From the NCBI GenBank assembly GCA_032718475.1, contig JAUCBJ010009143.1, positions 62,001 through 126,000 on the forward strand: a DNA stretch of 64,000 nt, in the 5' to 3' direction. This DNA is from Nemertoderma westbladi (lineage: Eukaryota > Xenacoelomorpha > Nemertodermatida > Nemertodermatidae). Positions 19,001 through 28,300 of the stretch are shown piece after piece. Position 1 is the stretch's first letter; each line of letters starts with the position of its first letter. The notes beneath the pieces were generated by a model, which had not been told where the DNA came from, ran no database searches, and saw nothing but the letters and a program-made list of their open reading frames with translations. A program made the position numbers and the translations under genes.

Positions 19001-21749
19001 TGTCATTTATGTCTTTAACCCAAAGAAAACGTAGCATATCTCTATCGTCAGGATGTATTACGCATTGCATAAATGCTGCTTCAATGTCAGCGACTATTGC
19101 AATGCGGTTGGTTCTAAGACGTACTAATACTTGAAACAATAATGGTAAGAAATTAGGACCGTAATTTAAACATGAATTTAAACTAATGCCGTACTTTGTG
19201 TCTATAGCTGACGCGTTGAATACCACTCTGAGTTTTGTTGTCTGGCGTGTTTCTTTTATTACCCCATGATGAGGTACATAGTGAATTGGATTGGTAGTCG
19301 GCTGCGTAATATCGACTAGCTCAACATACCCTTTACTGAAGTGGTCCTCAATGACGTCATTGTAGCTAATCAACAACCCAGTTTTTGACAATTTCGTTAT
19401 GAGTGATTTCAGTTGAGTAGCGCATCTATGGTAGTGTTCTGGTAATTGGAATGGATCCAACTTCCATGGTAAACGAACTACGTACTTTCCGTCTTTGAAT
19501 TTAATGTCAGTTATTATGGGTTTGAGTTCTTCGCCAAGTGTTGTAATTCCGATTGACTCTAGGGACCAGAATAGTTTTAACATAGTTAGAATTTGTGACT
19601 CAGGATCTTTAACTGAGTCACCGATGTCAACACATTGGTTTGCAATCAACCGCGATTCAAGCGTTAAGGTGGTTGATGGGGAAAGGTGTTGGTTCGATTT
19701 GATTACAAGAGTTTCCTCGTAGTCAGGGATATATGCGGGGCCGGATAATAACCAGCCCACGGCGCTGTCTATGGCCACCGGCTCGTTTTGGGCGCCCCGA
19801 ATTATGGAACCTGAAACTATGTTCCAATACTCGTCAACACCTATTAAAAGCTCGATTTTAAACAATGCAGCATTGGTTACAGTTGCGTCTGCTAATTGCA
19901 GAGAGCTTAGCGTTTTACTTTGTTTTATAACGTTATGTGGAACCATGTTGTAGATTGGATCACAAATCTTTTCTATAACTAATGCTTTAATTGTTCCAAA
20001 TTCCAAATTCCTTAACTGTAATTTTATTTCAACAATTGTGAAACATTCCGAAGCTTTTGCACTTGATCCAAAACCTTGCGGTGCCAATACTTCACTTCCT
20101 ATCACTGTTAATGAATGTCGTTCGAGCACTTCCCGTAAAATAAAAGTGCGTTGAGCGCCGGGATCGAACAAAGAATTGATAGTAAAAACGTTATTTTGGT
20201 CATCGTATGCATTGATTGTCGCCGTTTGTAAGGTTGTGTTAGAATTTGTTGTGGATGACAACGTAATATTTGTAGGTTTTGGTACTTCCAGTTGTGTATT
20301 GGTTGTTTCTGTTGAAGTAACAAGTACTGTAGATTGACGTTGTGGGCCTACACCTCGTTTCAGGCAGATTGCAGGATGGTGAAAACGATTGTTGCAAAAT
20401 TTGCATTGTTTTATCGATTGGCATTTATTTGCCATATGCTCTTTGCTTAAACATATATAGCAACGGCCTTTTTCTTTTAGTATTTCCTTTCTTTCCAAAG
20501 GGTCAGTTACTGTCGAACAATCAGCTGAGTAATGAATTTGTCTACAGAACAAACAATGTGGTACAATTGTTTGTTTTGATCCCAATTTTGCTGTACTTGA
20601 GCTCGACTGGGCATTTACGTGAGCCTTTCCATCATTTGTTACACTAGCCACAAAATTAGCAGCTGTTGCGCCGTATGTGTGTCTGTTGACGTGTTTTTCC
20701 TTAAGTTTATCACGAAAGGGTGCATTGGGGGTTTCTACCGATTGTTGATAGCTGTTTTGGCCATCACTGCTCAACGAAGTGTCTATTGAATGGGGTGGGT
20801 TTATTGTATTGGATAGCATTTCCTGAGCTTCCAACTCCCCCTTGATTTGTTCCATTATCCATTCAAGGTTTTCAACTTTATCTTTATTTTTACGACAAAA
20901 TCTTAGTGCAATTCTCTCTGGAAGTGCAGCTAACACATCTGGAACTACTGTCAGCTCATATTTGTCAGTTGAAACACCTAGTGCTTCTAAAGCCCGTGCA
21001 TGCGATTGACAATGATCATAAATTTCTCGTAACGTTGTTTTGGTTTTTCTAATGGCTCTTATTTGCTCTATGTGTGCCCTGATAATTTGTCTTTCATTGC
21101 CAAATCTTTCAGTTAATAATTTCATGGCTATTGAATAATTAGTTCCGTTTACTGCTAGCCCTCCAACAGTCTTAAGGGCTTCGCCCTTGAGACTCTGACG
21201 TAGGTACTGAAATTTTATAACATCAGGCACCTGTGCTTCATCAATAGCTGTGAGAAATGCTTCATGCCAGCCTTTGAAATCCAACAAATTACCACCAAAT
21301 GTAGGGGTTTTTAGTTTGGACAGCATTGAACGTGCTAAAACTCTCCCTTCTGTTTGATTTTGAATTATAGATAAGTGGGACATGTATTCTGTTGAATTAT
21401 GTACACCTTGAAAACTAGGTTCATTGAGTGTGGTATTTGAGTGATAACCAGCATGATGCTGATTGGTGGGTAGTGACTTGCGTAAGAAAGCAATTGCATT
21501 GTTTATTATTGTTTGATACTCATCTGAATAGTCCAGATCGCTTTCCATTTCGTCATCTTCGAGCTGTATACCGATTTGCATATCGGCCTCTAAGAGTCGT
21601 TGATTCAAATCTTTAAACGTCTCCATCAATGTTGTCCTCTCAGCTTCGTCAAGTTGCGTATTCAGTCTCTTCTGCGCTCTAGTGACTTTTCCCCGTAGTA
21701 TTCCACGAGAACGTTTGAGTTGTGTTAATTCCCCGTCCATTTCTGACAT
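16044..21749 (-). CDS. gag-pol: BEL/Pao family C gag-pol polyprotein, intact
   Basis: A single frame of 1,901 codons starts at an ATG (MSEMDGELTQLK) 320 bases inside the 5' LTR. It encodes the whole set for capsid formation, reverse transcription and integration. Residues 1-75 are a coiled coil. A DUF1759-type gag core follows at about 145-300 (FGGNLLDFKGWHEAF), then zinc knuckles at about 395-470 (CLFC, CYICLSKEHMANKC, CKFCNNRFHHPAIC). Retropepsin has FDPGAQ at about 527 (Asp-Pro-Gly instead of Asp-Ser/Thr-Gly). RT has VADIEAAFMQ and the catalytic YVDD at about 973-976. A peptidase_A17/RNase H region (FSDASKQL near 1195; CPGPCNPADIPTR near 1295) comes next. Integrase has the H2C2 head at about 1497-1540 and D..D..E near 1573, 1645 and 1690. 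A DUF5641 tail closes it. No frame break is seen. Low GC and splice-donor-poor coding text set it apart from families A and B. Confidence 0.96.
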   Translation of the reverse strand: MSEMDGELTQLKRSRGILRGKVTRAQKRLNTQLDEAERTTLMETFKDLNQRLLEADMQIGIQLEDDEMESDLDYSDEYQTIINNAIAFLRKSLPTNQHHAGYHSNTTLNEPSFQGVHNSTEYMSHLSIIQNQTEGRVLARSMLSKLKTPTFGGNLLDFKGWHEAFLTAIDEAQVPDVIKFQYLRQSLKGEALKTVGGLAVNGTNYSIAMKLLTERFGNERQIIRAHIEQIRAIRKTKTTLREIYDHCQSHARALEALGVSTDKYELTVVPDVLAALPERIALRFCRKNKDKVENLEWIMEQIKGELEAQEMLSNTINPPHSIDTSLSSDGQNSYQQSVETPNAPFRDKLKEKHVNRHTYGATAANFVASVTNDGKAHVNAQSSSSTAKLGSKQTIVPHCLFCRQIHYSADCSTVTDPLERKEILKEKGRCYICLSKEHMANKCQSIKQCKFCNNRFHHPAICLKRGVGPQRQSTVLVTSTETTNTQLEVPKPTNITLSSTTNSNTTLQTATINAYDDQNNVFTINSLFDPGAQRTFILREVLERHSLTVIGSEVLAPQGFGSSAKASECFTIVEIKLQLRNLEFGTIKALVIEKICDPIYNMVPHNVIKQSKTLSSLQLADATVTNAALFKIELLIGVDEYWNIVSGSIIRGAQNEPVAIDSAVGWLLSGPAYIPDYEETLVIKSNQHLSPSTTLTLESRLIANQCVDIGDSVKDPESQILTMLKLFWSLESIGITTLGEELKPIITDIKFKDGKYVVRLPWKLDPFQLPEHYHRCATQLKSLITKLSKTGLLISYNDVIEDHFSKGYVELVDITQPTTNPIHYVPHHGVIKETRQTTKLRVVFNASAIDTKYGISLNSCLNYGPNFLPLLFQVLVRLRTNRIAIVADIEAAFMQCVIHPDDRDMLRFLWVKDINDIDVNNPKLQAYRYTRAMFGLSPSPDILFSIVRKHLQSKLDTANENKRIVIEKLLRDMYVDDFASGADTVSSGLLLYENAKQLMLEGGFNLRKWLTNSVELQQIIDQFEKPKIVSLKTNSVPILSEEDQTYAKESLCLSTPPSGETRILGQVWDISKDYFGYNLDHVISFVKNLKPTKRAILQLTARIYDPLGLISPFLTPLRIVFRELANSKVDWDEPLPTHLLNKWESWLNSLEILNSITVPRCILGNTDDNTVEIHAFSDASKQLYACAIYTRVEHSDGTYTTNLLCSKVKLAPKQKQSVPWLELLGALILVRLVLLVYQGLVLQITRSVFWTDALDVLYWIRPTNNTHKQFVHNRVQEIRDVTQKLGAEWRWCPGPCNPADIPTRTMAPDKLLNNKLWYEGPDFISGEESGWPESPVITEAQVSKCALLDIKSTLIMTTTIKTINTDDTGLSQIINVNNFSTKRDVQHRIAWILRFVENIKAKRLHKDPVLLPYLTAKELHLAEIKIILDSQRVNYSRELSYLRDKSTQCPNVVKQLNLVLDELGMIRCQGRIINDTIPFHTRNPILLAPGDHFTKLVILNSHERVSHSRVRDTLVEVRERFWIPSARRKIQQILSSCVICKRFQGKPYTMPAISPLPVSRTIETRGPFDHCGVDLCGPLHTVAKPTETETETIQPTEKAWIVMFTCAVIRAVHLEVVTSLSAVAFINAFHRFIARRGIPSIMFSDNATNFKRSAKELRAYRIFLTDPEVVRIFGDHNITWENNIANNPAAYGFIERLIGTCKSGIRKLIGRAVLSLDELHTVALSVEASVNSRPITYVYSKLDDDVQPLTPSHFLVGKRLCAIPDLSDKGILPNPESKSKSARRMILDRVKYQEAAKNSVWKLWRTDYLRELRSSHISNNVAPKSDIIPKVGAMCLLHNESIPRCMWKLCRIDELIVSRDGRVRSARISIAPRKKEARSLVKSILQLYPLEVSTTNTPQID

Positions 21750-22069
21750 GTTTTCTGATGTTGGGAAATCCTGTGTTGAACCTGTGAATTAATATGTAAG
21801 CGACAGAAGCAATCCTGTTTTGCGTCGTACTGGTGCTTACTGTAATGTACCAGTACAATTGAGTAAGTCAGACGTTTATGAAGTTACTGTAGTTGACGCT
21901 AATTTGCATTAACAGATTTCGATAATTTCATATTGTCCTTGGTTGTTGCAATTAGATAGAAGATACCAACGCAACATGAATTAACACAGTATAATTACTG
22001 TGATTCTGTAATCCTAATGAAGTTTGACTTACCCAGTTGAATATTACTGCCGTTTAACATCGGGCGCCA
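21750..22069 (-). other. 5' leader of family C with primer-binding site
   Basis: This is the untranslated leader between the 5' LTR and the gag ATG. Directly inside the LTR the sense strand reads TGGCGCCCGATGTTAAAC. The first three bases pair with a tRNA CCA end, and the first ten equal those of the well-known lysine-tRNA primer sites; the rest differs, so the primer tRNA is not certain. A TGGGTAAGT donor-like motif occurs 30 bases further in (near 22029). No other feature is visible. Confidence 0.8.
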
Positions 22070-22521
22070 TGTCATGAACGGGATGAATGTATATTCTTCT
22101 GATTGTTGAACCGCCCATGAACAGTTTAAAAAAACACAATATTATGATTACATATTTCTCTAATTTAATAATTAACTAACTAATTACAAAAATGACACAT
22201 ATTACAACGACAATTAGCAACTGGTTTTACCATCACCGCACCAACACTCTATGTATACTCCTATTATTGTAGCAATACTAATTGACCCTTTTAATTAGGA
22301 CGAACAGCAGGGGCATGTCTTCCAAACGATGAGGTAATTCTAGCGTTGTACAAACAATAGTTAATAATATAGACGATACTGTATGTATATCAATGATATA
22401 ATGTATGAGTTGATGTCAATGAACCCCTGCTGTTGCCAACTACTGTACTATGCACATTAACATTAAATCATTAACGAAAACAAACTTTATTTCCCTACTT
22501 GAATATATATATTTTATGACA
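22070..22521 (-). repeat. 5' LTR of family C (promoter LTR)
   Basis: This 452-bp LTR holds the element's promoter and has the same TGT...ACA ends as its partner. The sense strand starts TGTCATAAAATATATATATT. AT-rich TATA-like text is present but I cannot assign the start site. Confidence 0.96.
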
Positions 22522-24280
22522 CTAATAAGTTCTCGTCTAACCAATAAGACACAAAGACTGCTCTACTGTTAAGTAAAGGGGATCAGGAGCGTGATATTAC
22601 TAAATTGTAAAGGTTGCTAAATACAAAACCGCTACTTACCGTTGGATGGCGCTAATCTGCCGTCCACTAATATAATTTACTAAATTTACACGGCTCCTGC
22701 AAAATCGCTTGTTCCTTTCTCTACCGATTGCTCGACAGAGAGCTAACTGTTCGAATCTATGAGCCACGCGGGAATAACCAAAACAATAAACCCGAGTCGG
22801 CTCCCTAAGCTTACTTAAGACGAGTACGAGAGGCTTTGCACTCAGAGTATTCTTACGCCTAATTTTATCACTATTAAAGCACGCTATTTGCCTACGCCTT
22901 CTCTAATCGCGAATACTGGGGGTTCCCTAACAGAATGTATGAATGCGAGAATATTTAAATTATCAAAATGGTACAGTATTTGTTTCTACGTGGATAATAC
23001 CACACTGGGTCTAAACTTGCCTGCCGCTGGCTTTAGGCCAGCAAATTACTAGCGTATTGTGCGTACTGAATAGTGCGATCTAGCTGATTGCCCGCTAATG
23101 CAAATAACCGCTCAGCGTGAATAGTTTACAGTACTCTAATTATTACCTTAGCTACTCTCCGCTATGCTGCGTACTAATTCTTAATTTTACTAATCAATTA
23201 CAGTCACAAATATGTAACAGCGTACTAATTACTAAGAGTTCCAGAATGCGTAATTCTAATTTATTACGCAACAGGTTTCGCTAGTAATAGCCTAAATTGC
23301 CGTATTACTTTGACCTAATCAGTAATTATTTGTTGTAACTAAGAAATAGAAATCAATCAAAGAGAAAAGGGCGCCTACCTAAACATTCATAATCATAGGC
23401 ACACTTCAGTAACACACCAATCAGCGTCAGCAATCACAGTTCGCAATTATGCAGTTAACTACTGTATAGCCCACAGTTGTGCGATTCACTATTCGTACTC
23501 CACACTCTACGCTGTAATACGCGCAGGCCTCTCCCGGATACATCTAGGTTTCCTAACTAACCCGATTCCTGCCCCCCTAATACTAAATAGAGACGAAACC
23601 TGGATCATCAGCCCCCTAGTTACTGTACCGGCGAATGGTCTGCGTACTACAGTGTGAAATGCCCGACCGCAACAGCGACCCCCAGCCAGCGTTGCCCGCC
23701 TTTGAATCCTCCGCTCTCCCTTAGTCGCTCAACCCCCTGATGTGCCCACCGCCTACTGGCACCTTAGCCCTCCATTATGCTAATAGCTACCGTAGCGGCG
23801 CATGCAAAATCACAAGTCTGACAGTCTCAGAAATCCCGTAGGATTATTGCGTAGAAAGGAATCACATAGAACCATTAACAAAAAAGGTAGAAATCATAGT
23901 TCCGGTTGTAATTAGCAGTAATCGACAGGATTAATTGAGAAACGCAATCAAGAATAATCGCACTAGCAAATCATGTAGAGAAATTAATCAAAATAGAAAA
24001 TTGCAGAAATACGCTAAATTATACTTCTAACTGCAGGGTGGGGAATAAGGATTGGGTAAGGTATAAGGTAAGGTTAAGGAATGGTACAGCTCTACCGGCA
24101 AACCGCCAATTTATAGGTGATCCGAGTGGGGTGATGCAATAGGGTGACTCAATCGCTCTCTTATTGGCTCTCCAGTCCGCGCTAGCATTAGACCAACCTG
24201 GAAGCAGTTAGTCCAATAAGGAGGCCGGATTGTAGCCCTATCGCTCTCCAACCCTTCAAATTATTACCATATATGGTAAT
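22522..24280 (-). promoter_or_regulatory. Probable 5' LTR/leader of BEL/Pao A1, interrupted by family C
   Basis: This sequence resumes at the CTAAT target duplication and so is the continuation of 14100-15389. No gene is visible. Near its right end the minus strand looks like a promoter. Two related boxes (GGAGAGCGATAGGG near 24245 and GAGAGCCAATAAGAG near 24160) contain ATTGG/CCAAT text. They are followed by a TATA-like CACCTATAAATTGGCGG at about 24105-24120. This would start transcription near 24080 heading into A1. The partner 3' LTR of A1 is outside the window, so the LTR borders cannot be set; the stretch to about 24280 is an estimate. Confidence 0.45.
24263..24280. other. 18-bp perfect palindrome
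   Basis: The bases ATTACCATATATGGTAAT equal their own reverse complement. It lies just upstream of the promoter-like boxes of A1 and contains CCATATATGG, a form of the CArG box bound by SRF/MADS factors. Function is inferred only from that resemblance. Confidence 0.6.
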
Positions 24281-24540
24281 GGATCATGTCCCTGGCTGCG
24301 GAATGGTCAGGATAGCGTCCCTATATGCTAGCCCTATTGAAGCTAATAACAGCAAGCACAAAATCCAGGGTCCGACTGAACTTGCTACCCTGGAACTATC
24401 TACCTATATCCTAATACAAAATTACGTAGGTAGGGCTACATACTTATACAAAATGGATGAATTCAAAATATGTGGGCGTTTTGATTTCCCTATCTAAATA
24501 TCACCTCGCTATTATGCCTTATCTAAAATATTATGCTGCA
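24281..24540. other. Unassigned AT-rich stretch
   Basis: About 260 bases lie between the A1 promoter-like region and the 25-bp repeat. I see no gene, repeat or transposon end here. Confidence 0.4.
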
Positions 24541-24620
24541 CAACGGACTAATATTGCGTACAGTATAACGGACTAATATTGCGTACAGTATAACGGACTA
24601 ATATATTATACTGCATAATG
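24541..24620. repeat. Three-unit 25-bp tandem repeat
   Basis: The unit CGGACTAATATTGCGTACAG plus five bases occurs at 24544, 24569 and, diverging, 24594. It abuts the downstream end of the LINE zinc-finger fragment and could be a tail-type repeat of that fragment. Confidence 0.75.
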
Positions 24621-24941
24621 GCTAATAATGTGGATACAGCGCCATATACTGTAACAGGAGAATTAGATAGATCGTCGTCGAAGTTTAAATTACAATGGGT
24701 AGACGAATCACCAAATATATCGTCATCATCACTATTAACATATCCAAAAGGAAACAGTTCCAAATAACAGTAAATGCACCACAGACCACCCACCAACCGT
24801 GCTCAAATAGGTATCCACCTCGCTTTGGGTGAGACATGTGCCACATTGTGAGTGATATGTGAAGCCACAAAGCTCACAATGCAATTTACAATCTGAATTA
24901 GTGAACACAGAGAAGCAAAAATCACAGTGAAGATTGTCCAT
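24548..24941 (-). pseudogene. LINE ORF2 N-terminal fragment (PHD-like zinc finger), frameshifted
   Basis: The minus strand begins at an ATG (24939-24941) directly after an in-frame stop and encodes MDNLHCDFCFSVF, then HCELCGFTYHSQCG. After a frame change near 24790 it continues WCIYCYLELFPF and an acidic stretch (NSDDDDIFGD). Cysteine and histidine spacing, the HC-x2-CG and QCG text, and the WC-x2-C...FPF ending line up with the N-terminus of the LINE ORF2 at 8140-7960. This is therefore the start of a related but different LINE ORF2. It ends after about 100 residues, before any endonuclease motif, so it is both truncated and broken. Confidence 0.7.
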
Positions 24942-25162
24942 AGCGTTAGTTTAGTAGATTTGAGTAGGGTAGGCGGTAGGGGTAGAGAGAGAGAGTGAGG
25001 GGTGGGGGTGGGGGGTAGTTTTTTTGTAGTCGTCGGATCAAATAAGTGAACGGGGACACTCCGTAGACAATTAGTGTTGTTTACCGGAGAATCTACAGCA
25101 CTAGACAGAAGTAATACAATAATTAAAATGCCCAATACCAATATCCCAACCATACATTATCC
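24942..25162. other. Sequence upstream of the LINE fragment
   Basis: This stretch includes a GA-rich run (GAGAGAGAGTGAGGGG, then GGTGGGGGTGGGGGG) at about 24980-25017. No protein similarity is recognised. It may be the ORF1/ORF2 junction of the same LINE. Confidence 0.35.
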
Positions 25163-25330
25163 TAACAAAGTATTGTAGCTTAGTTCCACCAACGTATGAA
25201 AAGAAAACTAGTTCAACCAAAACATTGTAGCTTAGTTCAACCAACGTATGAAAAGAAAACTAGTTCAACCAAAACATTGTAGCTTAGTTCAACCAACGTA
25301 TAAAACACTAGTTCAACCAACGTAAGTTTC
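25163..25330. repeat. SatA (48-bp satellite), left block
   Basis: About three and a half units share the unit found at 29925-30941, with variants of 52 bp carrying GTATGAAAAGAAAACTAG. The first unit is degenerate. The last unit breaks off at CAACCAACGTA against BEL/Pao sequence. The same satellite on both sides shows that the chimera lies inside one array. Confidence 0.9.
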
Positions 25331-28300
25331 GGCCGAGAAATTTATTGAGGAGGCTTGGGTCAGGGCCTCGGCGCGCAAACCATCGCGAGCGCTAAGGACT
25401 GACACCGAGTCAAGCGATGAAGAGGAAGACATGAGACGTCAGAAGTCCCGAAACTATAAGGAAAGAAGGACGGACGCGGAGCAGGTAAGTGTGAACCACC
25501 GGGAAAGGACCAGACTTTACAACCCTGCGGAACTAAACCATTTGTTAACCCGGAACGACGCAACCCTTAGGGACATAGGTAAGTTTGCTGCTAGGCAAGG
25601 ACTGCCGACGCAACAACCCCAGAAGTTTATGGGTAACCATAAGCACTGGAGGACCTTTAAAACCTATGTCGACGAGCAGCTAACCAACAGCACCTTTACT
25701 CCCAACGAGAAGTTCAACTATTTGCTTCAGATGCTCCATCGAGAACCTAGAGCCATTGCTGACAACTTCGTCGGCAATGAAAGAGCATTCGAGTTAGCGA
25801 TGAAGACGCTTAGCGACATCTACGGGAATAAAACCAAGATGGCACAGTCGATAGTAGAAGACTTGGGTAAGGGCGGAAGGATTAGAACTCCATTAGAGCT
25901 GTTGAACTTAGCGAACGCTATTTCGAACGCATTGGACATCTTGAAGACGGTGAATCTACCTCATCATGGTGATCACGCCGAAGTCTTAAAGAGCGTAATA
26001 AGACGTCTAAACATGCGTTACCGACAGAAATGGCGCAAATTAGAGAATAAGTTGGAGGGCCAAGGTAAAGTATTGACACTTCAGCATATTCATGACATGA
26101 TAGCCACAGACGCAGTAGCAGAGATGAAATCAAACTTCTCAGAGGAGAATATGAGGGAGTCTAAACCTGTTACCGGTAAGTCTATGGTAAGTTTTGACGA
26201 TGACAGGACCACTGTGACTTATAACTCAGTAGACAGATATAATTCGAGTACCCCAGCCTTTAGATCAGACTCGCGAGTATGGTCAGGTGAGCGGTTAGAT
26301 AGACCTAGGTTAAAGCAACAGGAGTTGCCGGATGGATTTGTAGGTTGCCAATACTGTTTACTAAAGGAGGTAAGATCTGACGACCATAAGTTAGATAGTT
26401 GCAGACGGTTCAAAGAATTAAATTCGGAACAGAGAAGAGTTCAAGTGCGGACGTTGGACACCTGTTGGGCATGTCTTGCGCCAGGCCATGTACGGCGGCA
26501 GTGCCCGAACAGCAAGGACGGATGCATGGAATGCGGCAGACTACATCACAAGTTGCTACATGCGGATTTCCACACCCCAACGGACCGTTACTTACAGCGA
26601 AATCCTCACAGGAAGGGGAGCAAAGAACCCATATCGATAAGGAGGAATACGTATACCGGCATTCAGGACGATGGTTACCAACCAGGTTCGTCGGACGAGG
26701 ATGGCGAGTCGAGCGCGAGAGAAGTGACCTGCCAAGGTTTCACCGCGGATAGTTCATCGACCAGCGCGCGGACGTATTTATCATCGGCCACGTCGGAAAT
26801 ATTTAGCGTGATTCCGGTGAAACTCACTGGCGATAAGGGATCGAAGCGAATATATGTGATGTTGGACACTGCGTCCACATTATCATATATCGACGAGGAA
26901 GTGGCGAGAGCTGTTTCTAGCTTCCAGGATGCCGAGGAGATCCAAATAGAGTTGAAGTCTATGCACGGGGTAGGTGACCTCAAGGGACACAGAATTTCGG
27001 TGGAACTAGACTCCCTACTTCCGAGAGACCAGCATACTCGACAAGAACGGAAAGCTTTGCCATTGGACGGATTTAAGTGTCTAGCTATGAAGGGATTCGG
27101 CAGGCAGTTAGGTAAGGTGCCGCCGATGAGTCCCATAGCACAGGAGTATTTTGACAAGCTCAGAATACCCAGACATCAGGTAGGTTATAGGAATGTTTCT
27201 ATGTTGATTGGTGCAGAACAGCTGATCGCACACCAGATATGGGAAACGAGACCAGCTGAGCCGTATGTCAATGGACCACATGCCCATAGGACTATATTAG
27301 GTTGGTATACAAGAGTACCCATGTCTTATGAGTTTACAGGTGGCGACAAGCCAATAGACAGATACGATGAATTACAGCCTATAACTCAACCACCGTTAGT
27401 AGAACCACCAGACATAGACGAGTTTAGGAGAACCTGTATTGACCACTATAGTGACTTTAGCGAGTCAGACGAGGAGTTGATTCCCGATAATGTTAGGTTG
27501 TCGGAACCACTTCATAACGACCGGACAGATAGTGAACCCGAGGACTACTGTTATCAGACCCGTGGGTCTGGTTCAGCGGCCCACGCTACTTATCTGAGTA
27601 ACGTTTTGACTTGTACCAACATAGTGGAGGGTCAAGTGGCTAAATATCGAGACCTAGACATTTTCCAATACAGTGAGGAGGAGCTATAGAAGGAATTGAT
27701 ACGCCAGGACCTCGAGACAGGAGCTAGAACCGTCGAATGGCTGGATAGGGACGCAATGGAACCCGGTGGATATGACCTAGCCATGTCCACTGATGAGAAA
27801 CGGTCGCTGGAGATGATGGAAGATACCATACGTCTGCTGCCGACTGGACATTTTGAAGTTGGAATGTTGTGGCGTCGACAACCACCTAAGTTGGAGAACA
27901 ACTATAACTTAGCCTTGAAAAGATTGAACGGAGTAAGGGCTCGGTTGTTGAAGAATCCGGACATTAGGGAGAAGTATTGCGCCCAGATCAACAACTATTT
28001 CGCCAAGGGATTTGCTGGGAAGGTAGAGGACCCTGACTTAGTGACAGACCAGACTTATTACCTTCCACACCACTATGTGACTCACCCTGACAAGCCAGAC
28101 AAAGTCCGAGTAGTCAACGACTGTGCAGCAGTCTATAGAGGTATGTCCCTGAATTCAGAGTTGATGGATGGTCCCAACCTGAACAATTATTTGATTGGAA
28201 TACTGTTGCGTTTTAGACAGCGGCGATTCGCATTTACTTGTGACATCGAGGCGATGTTCCACCAGGTAAGAGCCTGTAAGGCAGACCAGGATAGCCTTCG

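Larger units (their letters stand above)
15390..22521 (-). mobile_element. Complete young BEL/Pao LTR retrotransposon (family C)
   Basis: This 7.1-kb element runs on the minus strand and has every structural part. It has two LTRs with TGTCAT...ATGACA ends, a primer-binding site, a single open gag-pol frame, a polypurine tract and a matching 5-bp target duplication. The LTRs differ only by one A in an A-run, and the 1,901-codon frame has no stop. Insertion must therefore be recent, and the copy may be mobile. It landed in the 5' leader/LTR region of the older element A1. Confidence 0.97.
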
